51,395 nt of DNA from an uncultured Rhodospirillaceae bacterium (GTDB lineage Bacteria; Pseudomonadota; Alphaproteobacteria; Rhodospirillales; Magnetospirillaceae): assembly GCA_903924765.1 (NCBI GenBank), contig CAIYCT010000035.1, positions 1 to 51,395 of the forward strand, given 5' to 3'. Of this stretch, positions 1 to 12,027 are shown piece after piece. A model generated the notes under the pieces. It searched no databases. It had not been told where the DNA came from and saw nothing but the letters and a program-made list of their open reading frames with translations. The position numbers were made by a program, and so were the translations under genes. Each line of letters starts with the position of its first letter. Within the stretch, counting starts at the first letter, position 1.

Positions 1-167
1 AATCGCTATCACACTGATTCTTATAGCAGAATTACGCTATTTCGTCACGGAAACCTTGGGTCATATGGGAAATCCGGGTGTAAATAAACATTTAGTGCAA
101 AAATATGCACAAGGGTTTACTGTTTCTAAATAACCATAAAAAATTTGGGTGCAAAAGGAGTGGAGCC

Positions 168-386
168 ATGGTCGGTCGCCAAGAAACCAGTAAGCGTGCA
201 TCCGCATCGACAGGTTCAAAAGACGGCCGTGCGGTCGTCTTTTCGGTTAGCGATGTTTTAGTGGGTGAGCCATCCTTCGAAGACCTCCTTACCAGCGATG
301 TGACCCGCATGGTGATGGATTGTGACGGGGTCAAGGACGAGCAATTGCGAACCTTGCTCGGACAGGTTCGATCTCGCTTGCTATAG
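168..386 (+). CDS. hypothetical small protein (72 aa)
   Basis: I do not recognise this protein. The ATG at 168 follows a strong ribosome-binding site (AAAAGGAG at 153-160, 7-nt gap); a longer reading from 105 has no comparable site. The product has a Lys/Ser/Arg-rich, probably disordered N-terminus (about residues 1-20) and then an acidic region ending in LRTLLGQVRSRLL, which looks like an amphipathic helix. There is no signal peptide, membrane segment or cysteine motif. It lies 106 bp upstream of rpsT on the same strand, with the rpsT promoter in between, so it is probably a separate transcript. The upstream DNA (1-167) is AT-rich compared with the rest. The coding call rests on the RBS and frame only. 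Confidence 0.55.
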   Translation: MVGRQETSKRASASTGSKDGRAVVFSVSDVLVGEPSFEDLLTSDVTRMVMDCDGVKDEQLRTLLGQVRSRLL

Positions 387-411
387 GAATCTTAAAATTA
401 TCACATTCCGC

Positions 412-440
412 TTGACGCTCTTGTCTGGCGCGCATATAAA
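412..440 (+). promoter_or_regulatory. sigma-70-type promoter of rpsT
   Basis: TTGACG (412-417) and TATAAA (435-440) are separated by exactly 17 bp, 52 bp before the rpsT start codon. The -10 hexamer sits in the loop of an inverted repeat, GGCGCG (427-432) and CGCGCC (441-446). This is a good match to the housekeeping promoter consensus; the role of the dyad is unknown. Confidence 0.65.
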
Positions 441-492
441 CGCGCCTTCCGTTTAGACGGTACAAAGTTTTTATTGCAGCAAGGTTATCAAT

Positions 493-762
493 ATGGCCCA
501 TCATCAGTCAGCCAAGAAGCGCATCCGCCAGACCGAACGTCGCACTGAAGTCAATGGCGCGCGCGTCAGCCGGATCCGGACTTTCGTTAAGAACGTCGAA
601 TTGGCCATTGCCAGCGGCGACAACCAAGCCGCCAAGGCAGCCTTGTTGGCCGCCGAGCCCGAATTGATGCGTGGCGTTCAAGCGGGCGTTCTGCACAATA
701 ATACTGCCTCGCGCAAGGTCAGCCGCCTGTCGGCGCGGGTCAAGGTGATGAAGGCTCTTTAA
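493..762 (+). CDS. rpsT: 30S ribosomal protein S20
   Basis: S20 is a primary 16S rRNA-binding protein of the small ribosomal subunit. The 89-residue product matches the family in length and composition: it begins [13 protein letters not shown], is rich in Lys/Arg and Ala, and forms the expected long helices, with the typical C-terminal stretch [15 protein letters not shown] (about residues 64-78). The ATG is preceded by a modest AAGG at 481-484. A consensus promoter lies at 412-440 and a strong terminator follows at 788, so the gene is probably transcribed alone. rpsT next to dnaA is a common alphaproteobacterial arrangement. Confidence 0.97.
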   Translation: MAHHQSAKKRIRQTERRTEVNGARVSRIRTFVKNVELAIASGDNQAAKAALLAAEPELMRGVQAGVLHNNTASRKVSRLSARVKVMKAL

Positions 763-1243
763 GAGTCGTTCTTACTGGATTTCTGCGAAAAAGCCGCGTT
801 GATACGCGGCTTTTTTATTAAGCGCTAGGGATTCCGCCCCCTTGTAAAATGCAAGGAAAAAATTTTAGTTTTGTCGGGTTTAACCCGCTTGCGAGTCCTT
901 CTGCCGCTCGCTAGAGTCCGCCCGCTGGAGTCGTCGTTCGGACGGTTCTGAATCAAAAGAATCGAGTTGTAAATATAGCGGCTTTGGCTGCTTGGGTAAG
1001 GATTTGTCTAAAGGGAATATGACCTAAGCTTTCGGTCTAGTGACTTAGATTGGGGCGGTTAATTCTGGACGAACACTCTTTATTGTTTTGGGCCATGATC
1101 TTGGGAGGGCGGTTTTTTCTTCAAGTCATGGAAGTTGGGGGTGGTTGCGGCGGCGAGGAATGTGCCCGGTCACGCGTGGAGACAGTGCGCGTAGTTGAGG
1201 TCGTTTCGCGTTTAATAGTTTGTCTGTGGAGGGGCATGGGCGA
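763..1243 (+). promoter_or_regulatory. long dnaA leader with a cluster of seven GANTC sites
   Basis: This 481-bp stretch holds no convincing gene. After the rpsT terminator it contains seven GANTC sequences, at 763, 830, 893, 914, 928, 950 and 959, all within 201 bp. GANTC is the recognition site of the CcrM cell-cycle DNA methyltransferase in alphaproteobacteria, and CcrM methylation is known to influence dnaA transcription in Caulobacter. A short palindrome CGGGT-TTA-ACCCG lies near 875. I see no cluster of DnaA boxes (TTATNCACA), so the region is read as the dnaA promoter region and not as a demonstrated origin. The part from 965 to 1225 shows nothing recognisable. Confidence 0.5.
788..817 (+). 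terminator. rho-independent terminator of rpsT
   Basis: A hairpin with a 12-bp stem (788-799 pairs with 804-815, core GCCGCGT/ACGCGGC) and a 4-nt loop is followed by a run of T. It lies 26 bp after the rpsT stop codon and separates rpsT from the dnaA leader. Confidence 0.85.
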
Positions 1244-2704
1244 ATGGGGCAACCGATCATTGGGGACAGGTCTATAATGAAATCAGAGTGGGATCGGGTT
1301 ATTGTCAGGCTTAGGGATGAGGTGGGGGATACCGCATTTCGGTCATGGTTGCGCCCAATCGTCGTTCATCAAGTCAGCAATGATTCGGTGCGATTGGGAT
1401 TGCCGTCGCGGTTTATGCGCGATTGGGTCGCCACCCATTACGCCGAGCGGATCAGGACTTTGTGGGGCGCCGAGAATCCGGCCATACGGACCGTTGAAAT
1501 CGTGGTCAATCCACAAGTGAACGGCGCACCTTCGGCCGAGCAGGCCAGCCACGCCAACCACGCTCGCGTCATGACCAAGACCGCCGCTTTACCCGTGCCT
1601 CACGAACCTGCCCTGCGGTCGGCGGAGCCGAAAGTTCCGGCCATGGACCCTGCGCCGACGCAAAATGGCGATATCGATTTCTTGGGTGCGCCTCTGGATC
1701 AGCGTTTTACCTTCGAGAATTTCGTGGTGGGCAAGCCCAACGAGTTCGCTTACGCCGCCGCATTGCGTGTGGCCGAGGCCGACCGGGTTTCGTTCAATCC
1801 ATTGTTTTTGTATTCCGGCGTCGGCTTGGGCAAAACCCATTTGATGCATGCGGTGGCGTGGCATATCCGCAATCATTCTCCCGCCCGCCGGGTGTTGTAC
1901 CTGTCGGCGGAAAAATTCATGTACCGCTTCATCCGGGCGCTACGCGATCAGAACACCATGGCGTTCAAGGAAGAGTTTCGCTCGGTGGACGTGCTGATGA
2001 TCGACGATGTGCAGTTCATTGCCGGCAAGGAAACCACCCAGGAAGAGTTCTTCCACACCTTCAATGCTCTGGTGGATCAGGGGCGGCAGATCATTATCTC
2101 GGCAGACAAATCGCCGTCCGATCTGGAAGGGTTGGAAGAACGTCTTCGTTCGCGTCTGAATTGTGGCTTGGTGGCCGACATTCACCCCACCACCTACGAA
2201 TTGCGCCTCGGCATCTTGCAGCAAAAGGCCGAGCAGATGGGCGTGGTGGTGCCGCCCAAGGTCAACGAATTCTTGGCCCACAAGATCACCTCGTCGGTTC
2301 GCGAATTGGAAGGGGCGCTCAATCGCGTGGTCGCCCATGCTCAATTGGTGGGCCGCTCGATCACCTTGGAATCCACCCAGGATGTGCTGCACGATTTGAT
2401 CCGCGCCTCGGACCGCCGCATCACCATCGAGGAAATCCAAAAAAAGGTGGCCGAACATTACAACATCAAGCTGGTGGAAATGTCCTCGGCTCGGCGTTCA
2501 CGCACGGTGGCCCGGCCCCGTCAGGTGGCCATGTATCTGGCCAAACAACTAACCAGCCGGTCGCTGCCCGAGATTGGCCGCAAGTTCGGTGGCCGCGACC
2601 ACACCACCGTGATGCATGCGGTCAAGAAGGTCGATGAATTGCGCGAAGTCGATCAGAATTTCGCCGAAGATGTTGAGTTGCTGCGGCGGATGCTGCAAGG
2701 CTAG
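1244..2704 (+). CDS. dnaA: chromosomal replication initiator protein DnaA
   Basis: DnaA binds DnaA boxes at the origin, melts the DNA and recruits the replicative helicase. The 486-residue product shows the full family layout: an N-terminal domain I (W at the [15 protein letters not shown] stretch), a variable Pro/Ala-rich linker (about 85-150), and an AAA+ ATPase with Walker A GVGLGKTH (about 192-199) and Walker [10 protein letters not shown] (about 249-257). The C-terminal DNA-binding domain carries the signature [13 protein letters not shown] (about 447-459). The ATG at 1244 has a strong GGAGGGG site (1228-1234, 9-nt gap). An ATG at 1277 with a weaker site would shorten the protein by 11 residues and cannot be excluded. 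dnaN follows after 101 bp with its own promoter signal. Confidence 0.97.
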   Translation: MGQPIIGDRSIMKSEWDRVIVRLRDEVGDTAFRSWLRPIVVHQVSNDSVRLGLPSRFMRDWVATHYAERIRTLWGAENPAIRTVEIVVNPQVNGAPSAEQASHANHARVMTKTAALPVPHEPALRSAEPKVPAMDPAPTQNGDIDFLGAPLDQRFTFENFVVGKPNEFAYAAALRVAEADRVSFNPLFLYSGVGLGKTHLMHAVAWHIRNHSPARRVLYLSAEKFMYRFIRALRDQNTMAFKEEFRSVDVLMIDDVQFIAGKETTQEEFFHTFNALVDQGRQIIISADKSPSDLEGLEERLRSRLNCGLVADIHPTTYELRLGILQQKAEQMGVVVPPKVNEFLAHKITSSVRELEGALNRVVAHAQLVGRSITLESTQDVLHDLIRASDRRITIEEIQKKVAEHYNIKLVEMSSARRSRTVARPRQVAMYLAKQLTSRSLPEIGRKFGGRDHTTVMHAVKKVDELREVDQNFAEDVELLRRMLQG

Positions 2705-2740
2705 GGGGGCTTAGTTTGCGCTTTGCCTATGGAAGGCCTG

Positions 2741-2774
2741 TGTTATACTGACTGCCCTGCCGGTTCCGGTAGGG
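2741..2774 (+). promoter_or_regulatory. extended -10 promoter and leader hairpin of dnaN
   Basis: TGTTATACT at 2741-2749 is an extended -10 element (TG-N-TATACT). No good -35 hexamer sits at the usual distance, which is tolerable for extended -10 promoters. Just downstream, CCCTGCCGG (2755-2763) and CCGGTAGGG (2766-2774) form a 9-bp stem containing one G-T pair, which would lie at the very 5' end of the dnaN transcript. This suggests dnaN-recF-gyrB can be transcribed separately from dnaA. Confidence 0.5.
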
Positions 2775-2805
2775 TTGTCTTACAGGGAAACAGACCGCAA
2801 CCGCC

Positions 2806-3920
2806 ATGAAACTGACCATAGAGCGCGCAGCACTGCTCAAATCCTTGGCCCACGTCCAAAGCGTCGTTGAGCGCCGTAATACCATCCCCATCCTGTCGAA
2901 CGTCAAGTTGGAAGGCGAAGGCTCGGTCCTTAGACTGAACGCCACCGACATGGATTTGGATTTCGTCGAGGAAAGCCCCGCTCATGTGAGCAGAGCGGGT
3001 GCCACCACGGTCCCGGCCCATACCTTGTACGACATCGTGCGCAAGCTGCCCGACGGCAGCCAGGTCGAGCTGGATTTCAGCGCCGAGGACGGTCAGGTCA
3101 CGCTGCGCTCGGGCCGTTCCAAATTTTCGCTGGCTTGTCTGCCGGTGGATGACTTCCCGGCTTTGGCTGGGGGCGATCTGCCGCATTCCTTCACGCTGGC
3201 CGCCGCCGAATTGAAGGCGCTGATCGACCGGACCCGCTTCGCCATTTCCACCGAGGAAACTCGCTACTACCTGAACGGCATTTATCTGCATGGCGCGTCG
3301 ACCCCCGAGGGCGACGTGTTGCGCGCCGCCGCCACCGATGGACATCGTCTGGCGCGGGTGGAGATCACTTTGCCAGTGGGTGCGGCCGGTCTGCCCGGCA
3401 TTATCGTGCCCAGGAAAGCGGTGGCGGAAATCCGCAAGCTAATCGATGAAACCGACGGCGAAATCCTGATTTCCATGTCCGAGGCCAAAATCCGCTTTTC
3501 CTTTGGCGATGCGGTGCTGACCTCGAAATTGATCGACGGCACTTTCCCCGATTACGAGCGGGTCATTCCCGCCAACAACGATAAGATTCTGGATGTGGAC
3601 GTGGCCGCTTTCGCCGCCTCTGTGGACCGGGTCTCGGCCATTTCCACCGAGAAAAGCCGAGCCATCAAGCTGAGCCTGGATCGCGGTTCGGTGCGCTTGT
3701 CGGCGTCGTCGCCGGAAAATGGCACCGCCGAGGAAGAGATCGAGGCCGATTATCAAGCTTCGCCCTTGGAAATCGGATTCAACTCCCGGTATCTGATGGA
3801 CATCCTGGGGCAAATCGAAGGCGGCGTCGCCCGCTTTGCCATGGCCGACGCGGCCTCGCCCACGGTGGTGCGCGATCTGGCTCATGGCGGCGCCATCTAT
3901 GTGTTGATGCCGATGCGGGT

Positions 3921-3924
<4 letters not shown>
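2806..3924 (+). CDS. dnaN: DNA polymerase III subunit beta (sliding clamp)
   Basis: The beta clamp is a ring-shaped homodimer that tethers DNA polymerase III and other replication and repair proteins to DNA. The 372-residue length equals that of the family. It begins MKLTIERAALLKSL, with the conserved RRNTIPILSNV stretch (about residues 24-34), and ends in the near-invariant hydrophobic C-terminus (YVLMPMRV) that helps form the partner-binding pocket. The third domain contains the expected NSRYLMDIL (about 326-334). The last codons overlap the recF start as GTGA, which implies translational coupling within a dnaN-recF-gyrB unit. Confidence 0.98.
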
Positions 3925-7592
<3,668 letters not shown>

Positions 7593-7593
<1 letters not shown>

Positions 7594-7640
7594 GATTGAT
7601 TTGGGGCTTGTTCCCTGACCGGAAGCAGCCCTATCAATCC
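7593..7640 (+). terminator. possible terminator hairpin after gyrB
   Basis: GGATTGAT (7593-7600) pairs with ATCAATCC (7633-7640), and inside it GGGC (7604-7607) pairs with GCCC (7628-7631). The structure begins right at the gyrB stop codon. It lacks a clear T-run, so it may be an mRNA 3'-end structure and not an intrinsic terminator. Confidence 0.35.
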
Positions 7641-7696
7641 CCTTAAAATCAGAGTAATCTAATCGGACATTTTTCCTTACCTTCAAGGAGGCGGAA

Positions 7697-8128
7697 ATGT
7701 CTGTTTCATCTATTCTGAAGAGCAAGGGCAGCGCGGTATTCACTGTGCGGCCCGATCACACGTTGGCCTATGTGGCCACCATCTTGTCCACCAAGAATGT
7801 GGGGGTGGTCGTGGTGTGCGATGCCAAAGGGCAGGTTGTCGGTCTGGTGTCCGAGCGCGATATCGTCCGCGGGATTGCATCCTATGGCAAAGAGGGCCAC
7901 GACATGCCCGTGCGCAGCATCATGTCCAGCCCGGTTCTGGCCTGTTCTCCCACCGATACTGTCAAGCATATTCTGCAGGTGATGACCGAGTCGCGGGTTC
8001 GCCATCTGCCGGTGATGGAGCATGGCGACTTGATCGGCATCGTCTCGATCGGCGATGCGGTCAATCATCGTTTGATGGAATCCCAGGAAGAAATGGGAGT
8101 CCTGCGCGACTTCGCGGTGATCAGGTAG
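7697..8128 (+). CDS. two-CBS-domain protein
   Basis: This 143-residue soluble protein consists almost entirely of two CBS domains (about residues 10-62 and 75-132), with typical GVVVVCDAKGQVVGLVSERDIVRGI and HLPVMEHGDLIGIVSIGDAV stretches. Tandem CBS pairs bind adenine nucleotides and act as energy or ligand sensors, but stand-alone ones like this rarely have an assigned partner. The start has an excellent ribosome-binding site (AAGGAGG at 7685-7691, 5-nt gap). It ends only 6 bp from the convergent Memo-AMMECR1 gene. Its neighbours give no firm clue to function. Confidence 0.9.
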   Translation: MSVSSILKSKGSAVFTVRPDHTLAYVATILSTKNVGVVVVCDAKGQVVGLVSERDIVRGIASYGKEGHDMPVRSIMSSPVLACSPTDTVKHILQVMTESRVRHLPVMEHGDLIGIVSIGDAVNHRLMESQEEMGVLRDFAVIR

Positions 8129-8134
8129 GGAGCG

Positions 8135-9484
8135 TCACTCCATCTCCACCGCTTCGAACCGTCTTGCTGTGAAGGTGGGAGACCAATGCTGCGCGCCCAG
8201 TCCGGCCTTGTGTTTCAATTGGGCCAGGAATTGGCGTGGGTCGGGTAATTGCTCCCACACCGAGGGGATGAATAACGCTTGGCGGCCTTGATCCTCGATA
8301 ATCAAGCCGTCCTTGCCGGGGCGCAATTGTCGGATCAAGTCGTCCTCGTCGATGAAGCGCATGGGCTGGGGCGCGGTCAGCACGGTGATCGAGATGTCCA
8401 GATCGGCCAGTTCGTCAGGACTGAGGGGCTGAAAACGCGGATCGCGGAAGGCCGATTTGAAAGCGTTGTCCACCACGTCCGCGCCCAAGTTCCGCCATGC
8501 CACCGGCGAGCCGATGCAGCCGCGCAACGCGCCGTTGCGGGTCAAGGTGACGAAGCAGGCGCCTGGTTGGCGCAGCGGGTCGGTTTCGTTTCCAGGGGGT
8601 GGCGGCAGCGGCGCTCCGGTTGTCAGGCCATGGTCAATGGAGGCGCGGGCTAGGTCCAACAAACGGTGTTTAAGGGAGTGTGTTTTTTCGGGTTCGTAAA
8701 AAGCCCACGCGCCGTATCCCACCACCTTGTCCTTGGGTCCGGCGGTGTCGCCGGAATTGCGCAAATCCAAGGTGCGGATGGACATGCCCCGGCGTTTGGC
8801 GGTCAGGAGCAGACCGGACACCGGCACCCGACCGCACGCGCCGTCGCGGTCGATGGCTGCGCCGTCCAGATGTTCGATGGCTGTGGCTGTGGCTCGGTCG
8901 GTCTGTTGGCAGGCGCTGTAGTCCAGATAATGGGATAAGTCGCTGGACACCACGATCAGGGTTTCCGGCCCGCCCCATAAGGCGTCGAGCAAAGCGGCCA
9001 CGGCATCGGCAGGCGCGTCACCGGCGACGATGGGCACAAGCGCAAAATCGCCCAACACCCGCATCAAAAAGGGAAGGTGAACCTCAAGCGAATGCTCGGG
9101 GCCGTGGGCTTGGTCCAGTTCACCGACCAACGGCAATCCGGCCACTTGAACATAGGCCGAGCGGTCCACCCGCACCGGCCCCAACGGAGTCGCCCACGCA
9201 TCCGCAGCGCCCAAAGCCAAGCCGCGAAAGGCCACCCGATGGCTGGGGCCGATCAACACCACGCGACGGATTGTGTCTTTGAGCGGCGTCAACAAGGCAT
9301 AAACCTTGGCGGCCACAGGACCAGAATAGATATAGCCCGCATGGGGAGCGATGATCGCCTTGGGCGGCGGTCCCGATGGCGCGGGGCCGGAATCGGCCAC
9401 ATACCCGTCTACGATTTGCATTAAGGCCAACGGGTCGGCGGGATAGAAACTTCCAGCGAAAGCGGCGGGTCGAATGACGGACAT
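8135..9484 (-). CDS. AmmeMemoRadiSam fusion: Memo-like (B) plus AMMECR1-like (A) protein
   Basis: This 449-residue protein joins two families that are separate genes in many genomes. Residues about 1-265 are Memo-like, related to aromatic-ring dioxygenase folds and non-haem iron sites: PHAGYIYSG with His48, GPSHR with His82, EHSLEVHLPF, SSDLSHYLDY and a CGRVPVSGLL cysteine segment, so the usual His/His/Cys metal-site residues appear present. Residues about 275-449 are AMMECR1-like, with the hallmark LRGCIG at 320-325 (Cys323). The ATG at 9484 follows GAGG at good distance; the longer ATG at 9517 falls inside a TATAAT -10 element and is unlikely. The divergent neighbour is the third system member, a radical SAM enzyme. 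The biochemical reaction of this trio is, as far as I know, not settled. Confidence 0.92.
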   Translation of the reverse strand: MSVIRPAAFAGSFYPADPLALMQIVDGYVADSGPAPSGPPPKAIIAPHAGYIYSGPVAAKVYALLTPLKDTIRRVVLIGPSHRVAFRGLALGAADAWATPLGPVRVDRSAYVQVAGLPLVGELDQAHGPEHSLEVHLPFLMRVLGDFALVPIVAGDAPADAVAALLDALWGGPETLIVVSSDLSHYLDYSACQQTDRATATAIEHLDGAAIDRDGACGRVPVSGLLLTAKRRGMSIRTLDLRNSGDTAGPKDKVVGYGAWAFYEPEKTHSLKHRLLDLARASIDHGLTTGAPLPPPPGNETDPLRQPGACFVTLTRNGALRGCIGSPVAWRNLGADVVDNAFKSAFRDPRFQPLSPDELADLDISITVLTAPQPMRFIDEDDLIRQLRPGKDGLIIEDQGRQALFIPSVWEQLPDPRQFLAQLKHKAGLGAQHWSPTFTARRFEAVEME

Positions 9485-9515
9485 AATGGGCCTCGGGATT
9501 GAAGAGGTGACGACC

Positions 9516-9521
9516 ATTATA
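9516..9521 (-). promoter_or_regulatory. -10 element for the Memo-AMMECR1 gene
   Basis: Read on the minus strand, 9521-9516 is a perfect TATAAT, 31 bp upstream of the ATG at 9484. No clear -35 hexamer is seen 16-18 bp further up. The position fixes the likely transcript start near 9509 and argues for the shorter protein start. A divergent TTGACG (9553-9558) could be part of a promoter toward the radical SAM gene, but no good -10 follows it. Confidence 0.5.
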
Positions 9522-9588
9522 GAGGATATTTTCCCAAACGAGGTCGACTTGATTGACGGGACGGTTTTTTACCCCATCTTTTTTCATT

Positions 9589-10674
9589 ATGAATTTTCCC
9601 GATTCCGTTCCTGCCCGTCATTGGCATGCTGTTGATGACGGACGCCTCCAATGCGACGTCTGTCCGCGATTTTGCAAATTGCACGACGGACAGCGCGGTT
9701 TGTGCTTTGTTCGCGCTCGGGATGGGGACGAGCTGGTGCTGACCACCTGGGGGAGGTCGTCGGGGTTTTGCATCGATCCCATCGAGAAAAAGCCACTGAA
9801 TCATTTTCTGCCCGGAACGCCGATTTTATCTTTCGGCACGGCGGGTTGCAATCTGACCTGTAAGTTCTGCCAAAATTGGGACATCTCCAAATCGCGCGAG
9901 GTGGATCGCCTGAACCAAGTCGCCCTGCCCGAGACCATCGCCAAGGCGGCCAAGGATTTAAATTGCCGCTCGGTGGCCTATACCTACAACGACCCGGTGA
10001 TTTTTTTGGAATATGCGGTGGATACGGCCAAGGCCTGCCGCGCGCTAGGCATCAAGAACGTGGCGGTGACGGCGGGTTATGTGGCCCCCGGCGCGCGCGA
10101 GGACTTTTTCTCGGTGATGGACGCCGCCAACGTGGATTTGAAAGCCTTCACCGAGGAATTCTACCACACGGTTTGCGGCGGCACGTTGGAAGCGGTCAAG
10201 GAAACGCTGGTCTATCTGGTCCATCACACTTCGGTATGGGTGGAAATTACCACCTTGCTGATACCGGGCCTGAACGATTCCGACGAGGAAATCACAGCTT
10301 TATCTCACTGGGTCGCTAGCGAACTTGGTCCCAATGTGCCGTTGCATTTTTCGGCCTTTCATCCCGATTGGAAAATCCGCGACATTCCCGCTACCCCGCC
10401 CGCCACCTTGACCCGTGCTCGTGCCATCGCCCGAGATCAGGGTTTGAACTTCGTCTATACCGGCAACGTTCATGACGACCAAGGCGGCAGCACGTGTTGT
10501 CCATCGTGCGAAACCTCGTTGATCGGTCGGGATTGGTACGTTTTGACCCGGTGGAACCTGACCGCCAATGGCGGGTGTCCGTCGTGCGGAACCAAGCTGC
10601 CCGGCCATTTCGAACCCCAGCCCGGCGACTGGGGGCGCAAGCGCGTCCCTGTCACGTTCGAACGCACACTATGA
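9589..10674 (+). CDS. AmmeMemoRadiSam system radical SAM enzyme
   Basis: This 361-residue protein carries the radical SAM signature CxxxCxxC at Cys87, Cys91 and Cys94 (CNLTCKFCQNW), which binds a [4Fe-4S] cluster that cleaves S-adenosylmethionine. It is preceded by a Cys-rich N-terminal segment (CDVCPRFCKLHDGQRGLC) typical of this family and of PflA-like activases. Near the C-terminus, CCPSC and CPSCGTKLPGHF (about residues 303-345) give two more Cys pairs that may bind metal. The ATG at 9589 has no strong ribosome-binding site; a TTG at 9553 is in frame but less likely. It is divergent from the Memo-AMMECR1 fusion, so all three functions lie in one compact locus. The substrate is unknown. 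Confidence 0.93.
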   Translation: MNFPDSVPARHWHAVDDGRLQCDVCPRFCKLHDGQRGLCFVRARDGDELVLTTWGRSSGFCIDPIEKKPLNHFLPGTPILSFGTAGCNLTCKFCQNWDISKSREVDRLNQVALPETIAKAAKDLNCRSVAYTYNDPVIFLEYAVDTAKACRALGIKNVAVTAGYVAPGAREDFFSVMDAANVDLKAFTEEFYHTVCGGTLEAVKETLVYLVHHTSVWVEITTLLIPGLNDSDEEITALSHWVASELGPNVPLHFSAFHPDWKIRDIPATPPATLTRARAIARDQGLNFVYTGNVHDDQGGSTCCPSCETSLIGRDWYVLTRWNLTANGGCPSCGTKLPGHFEPQPGDWGRKRVPVTFERTL

Positions 10675-10774
10675 TATCCGTCTCGTGCGCAGGATATAAG
10701 ACGATATCGGCGTTGACGAATGCGACTAAATCCTATTTTCTCCAACCAACAAATGGGGCAGGGGTAACGTTCAT

Positions 10775-11932
10775 ATGATCAATCTTCGCCGCGAGGCCAC
10801 GGTCTACGCTCTCGCATTGGCGTTTCTGGCAATTTTGGCCGTCGCTTCCTATTTGATCATCGATTCCATTGTGACGCGTCAGCAGCACATGGCCAGCGTG
10901 CTGAGCGTCAGCGGCAGGCAACCCATGCTGAGCCAGCGTATCGCCTTGTTGGGTCTGGAAGTGGCCGACGCCAAAAGCCCCGAGACGTGCGACCAGATGC
11001 AAAATCAATTGCGCGAGACCGTGGATTTGATGCGGCGCAGCCATCGCGATCTGGTCGAAGGCTCATTGGCCCTGGGCATTGATCCGCCCAAGAACAAGGA
11101 TTTGCGGGCCGTTTATTTCTCGCCGCCCCACGATCTGAACCGCAAGGTGACCGATTTTCTGATCGCCGCCGACAAAGTATTGGACTCCATCGATCAAAAG
11201 GCCGAAGCCAAGACCGTTCATGCTGCGGCCCAGGTGGTGGTGCTGGCCAATAGCGCCTTGCTGGATTCGCTGGCCGCAGCGGTCAGCCAATATGCCGCCG
11301 ACAGCGAGGCGTTGTTTCGTCAATCGCAAATTCGGGTTCTGTTTGTCACCGCCGCAATGCTGATCGCCCTGACCACCGAGGCGTTGTTCGTCTTCCGCCC
11401 CTTGTTCCTAAGGATGCGGGGATTGGTGGATATGGCCCAATCAGATCCCTTGACCGGTTGCTTCAATCGCCGTTCGCTGTTGGAGGCGGCGGCCCGCGAT
11501 TTGTCGCGCTCGCGCCGAACCGGCACGCCGTTATCGGTGATCTTGCTGGACATTGATCGGTTTAAAAAGATTAACGACACCTATGGGCACGCGACGGGTG
11601 ACGCCGTTATCCGCACTTTGACCGAAATCGTCAAGACGACCATCCGCACCGCCGATCTACTAGGCCGCATGGGGGGCGAGGAGTTTGTGGTGTTCCTGCC
11701 CGATACCAACACCGTAAACGCTGTCTTGGTGGCCGAGAAGCTGCGCTTGCTGCTGGAGCAAGCTGAGGTTAAACACGATGCCGCCACCCTGCATTTCACC
11801 GCCAGTTTCGGCGTGGCGCAGATGTCCGAGCAAGATGACGACCCCCTGGTGCTGATCGAGAGGGCCGACGCTCAAATGTATCGCGCCAAGCATGCCGGAC
11901 GGAATTGCGTCCGGAGTCCCTTGACGGCTTAA
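10775..11932 (+). CDS. membrane diguanylate cyclase with PilJ-type sensor domain
   Basis: Diguanylate cyclases make cyclic di-GMP from two GTP. This 385-residue protein has a membrane segment at about 10-30, a periplasmic helical domain containing SVSGRQPMLSQRIALL (about 43-58, typical of PilJ/NIT-like type IV pilus sensor N-termini), and a second membrane segment at about 188-208. A GGDEF domain covers about 220-380, with the active-site motif GGEEF at about 300-304. The inhibitory I-site is intact (RTAD, about 291-294), so product inhibition is expected. The ATG at 10775 follows a G-rich site (GGGG near 10761). No phosphodiesterase or pilus gene is adjacent, so the input signal is unknown. 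Confidence 0.93.
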   Translation: MINLRREATVYALALAFLAILAVASYLIIDSIVTRQQHMASVLSVSGRQPMLSQRIALLGLEVADAKSPETCDQMQNQLRETVDLMRRSHRDLVEGSLALGIDPPKNKDLRAVYFSPPHDLNRKVTDFLIAADKVLDSIDQKAEAKTVHAAAQVVVLANSALLDSLAAAVSQYAADSEALFRQSQIRVLFVTAAMLIALTTEALFVFRPLFLRMRGLVDMAQSDPLTGCFNRRSLLEAAARDLSRSRRTGTPLSVILLDIDRFKKINDTYGHATGDAVIRTLTEIVKTTIRTADLLGRMGGEEFVVFLPDTNTVNAVLVAEKLRLLLEQAEVKHDAATLHFTASFGVAQMSEQDDDPLVLIERADAQMYRAKHAGRNCVRSPLTA

Positions 11933-12027
11933 TGTTGCAGATTCGTGATTTAGGACTTGGATTCCCGCATGCGAGTGTGCCATATGCACGGCATCGCTAA
12001 TTAACCATAAATTCGGAGTTGGCAGCT

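Noticed and set aside
763-1243. Replication origin next to dnaA
   Set aside because: No cluster of TTATNCACA boxes or AT-rich unwinding element could be seen; gene context alone is not enough.
1050-1277. Open frame of 75 codons in the dnaA leader
   Set aside because: No ribosome-binding site, Gly/Trp-rich composition, and it runs into the dnaA start region.
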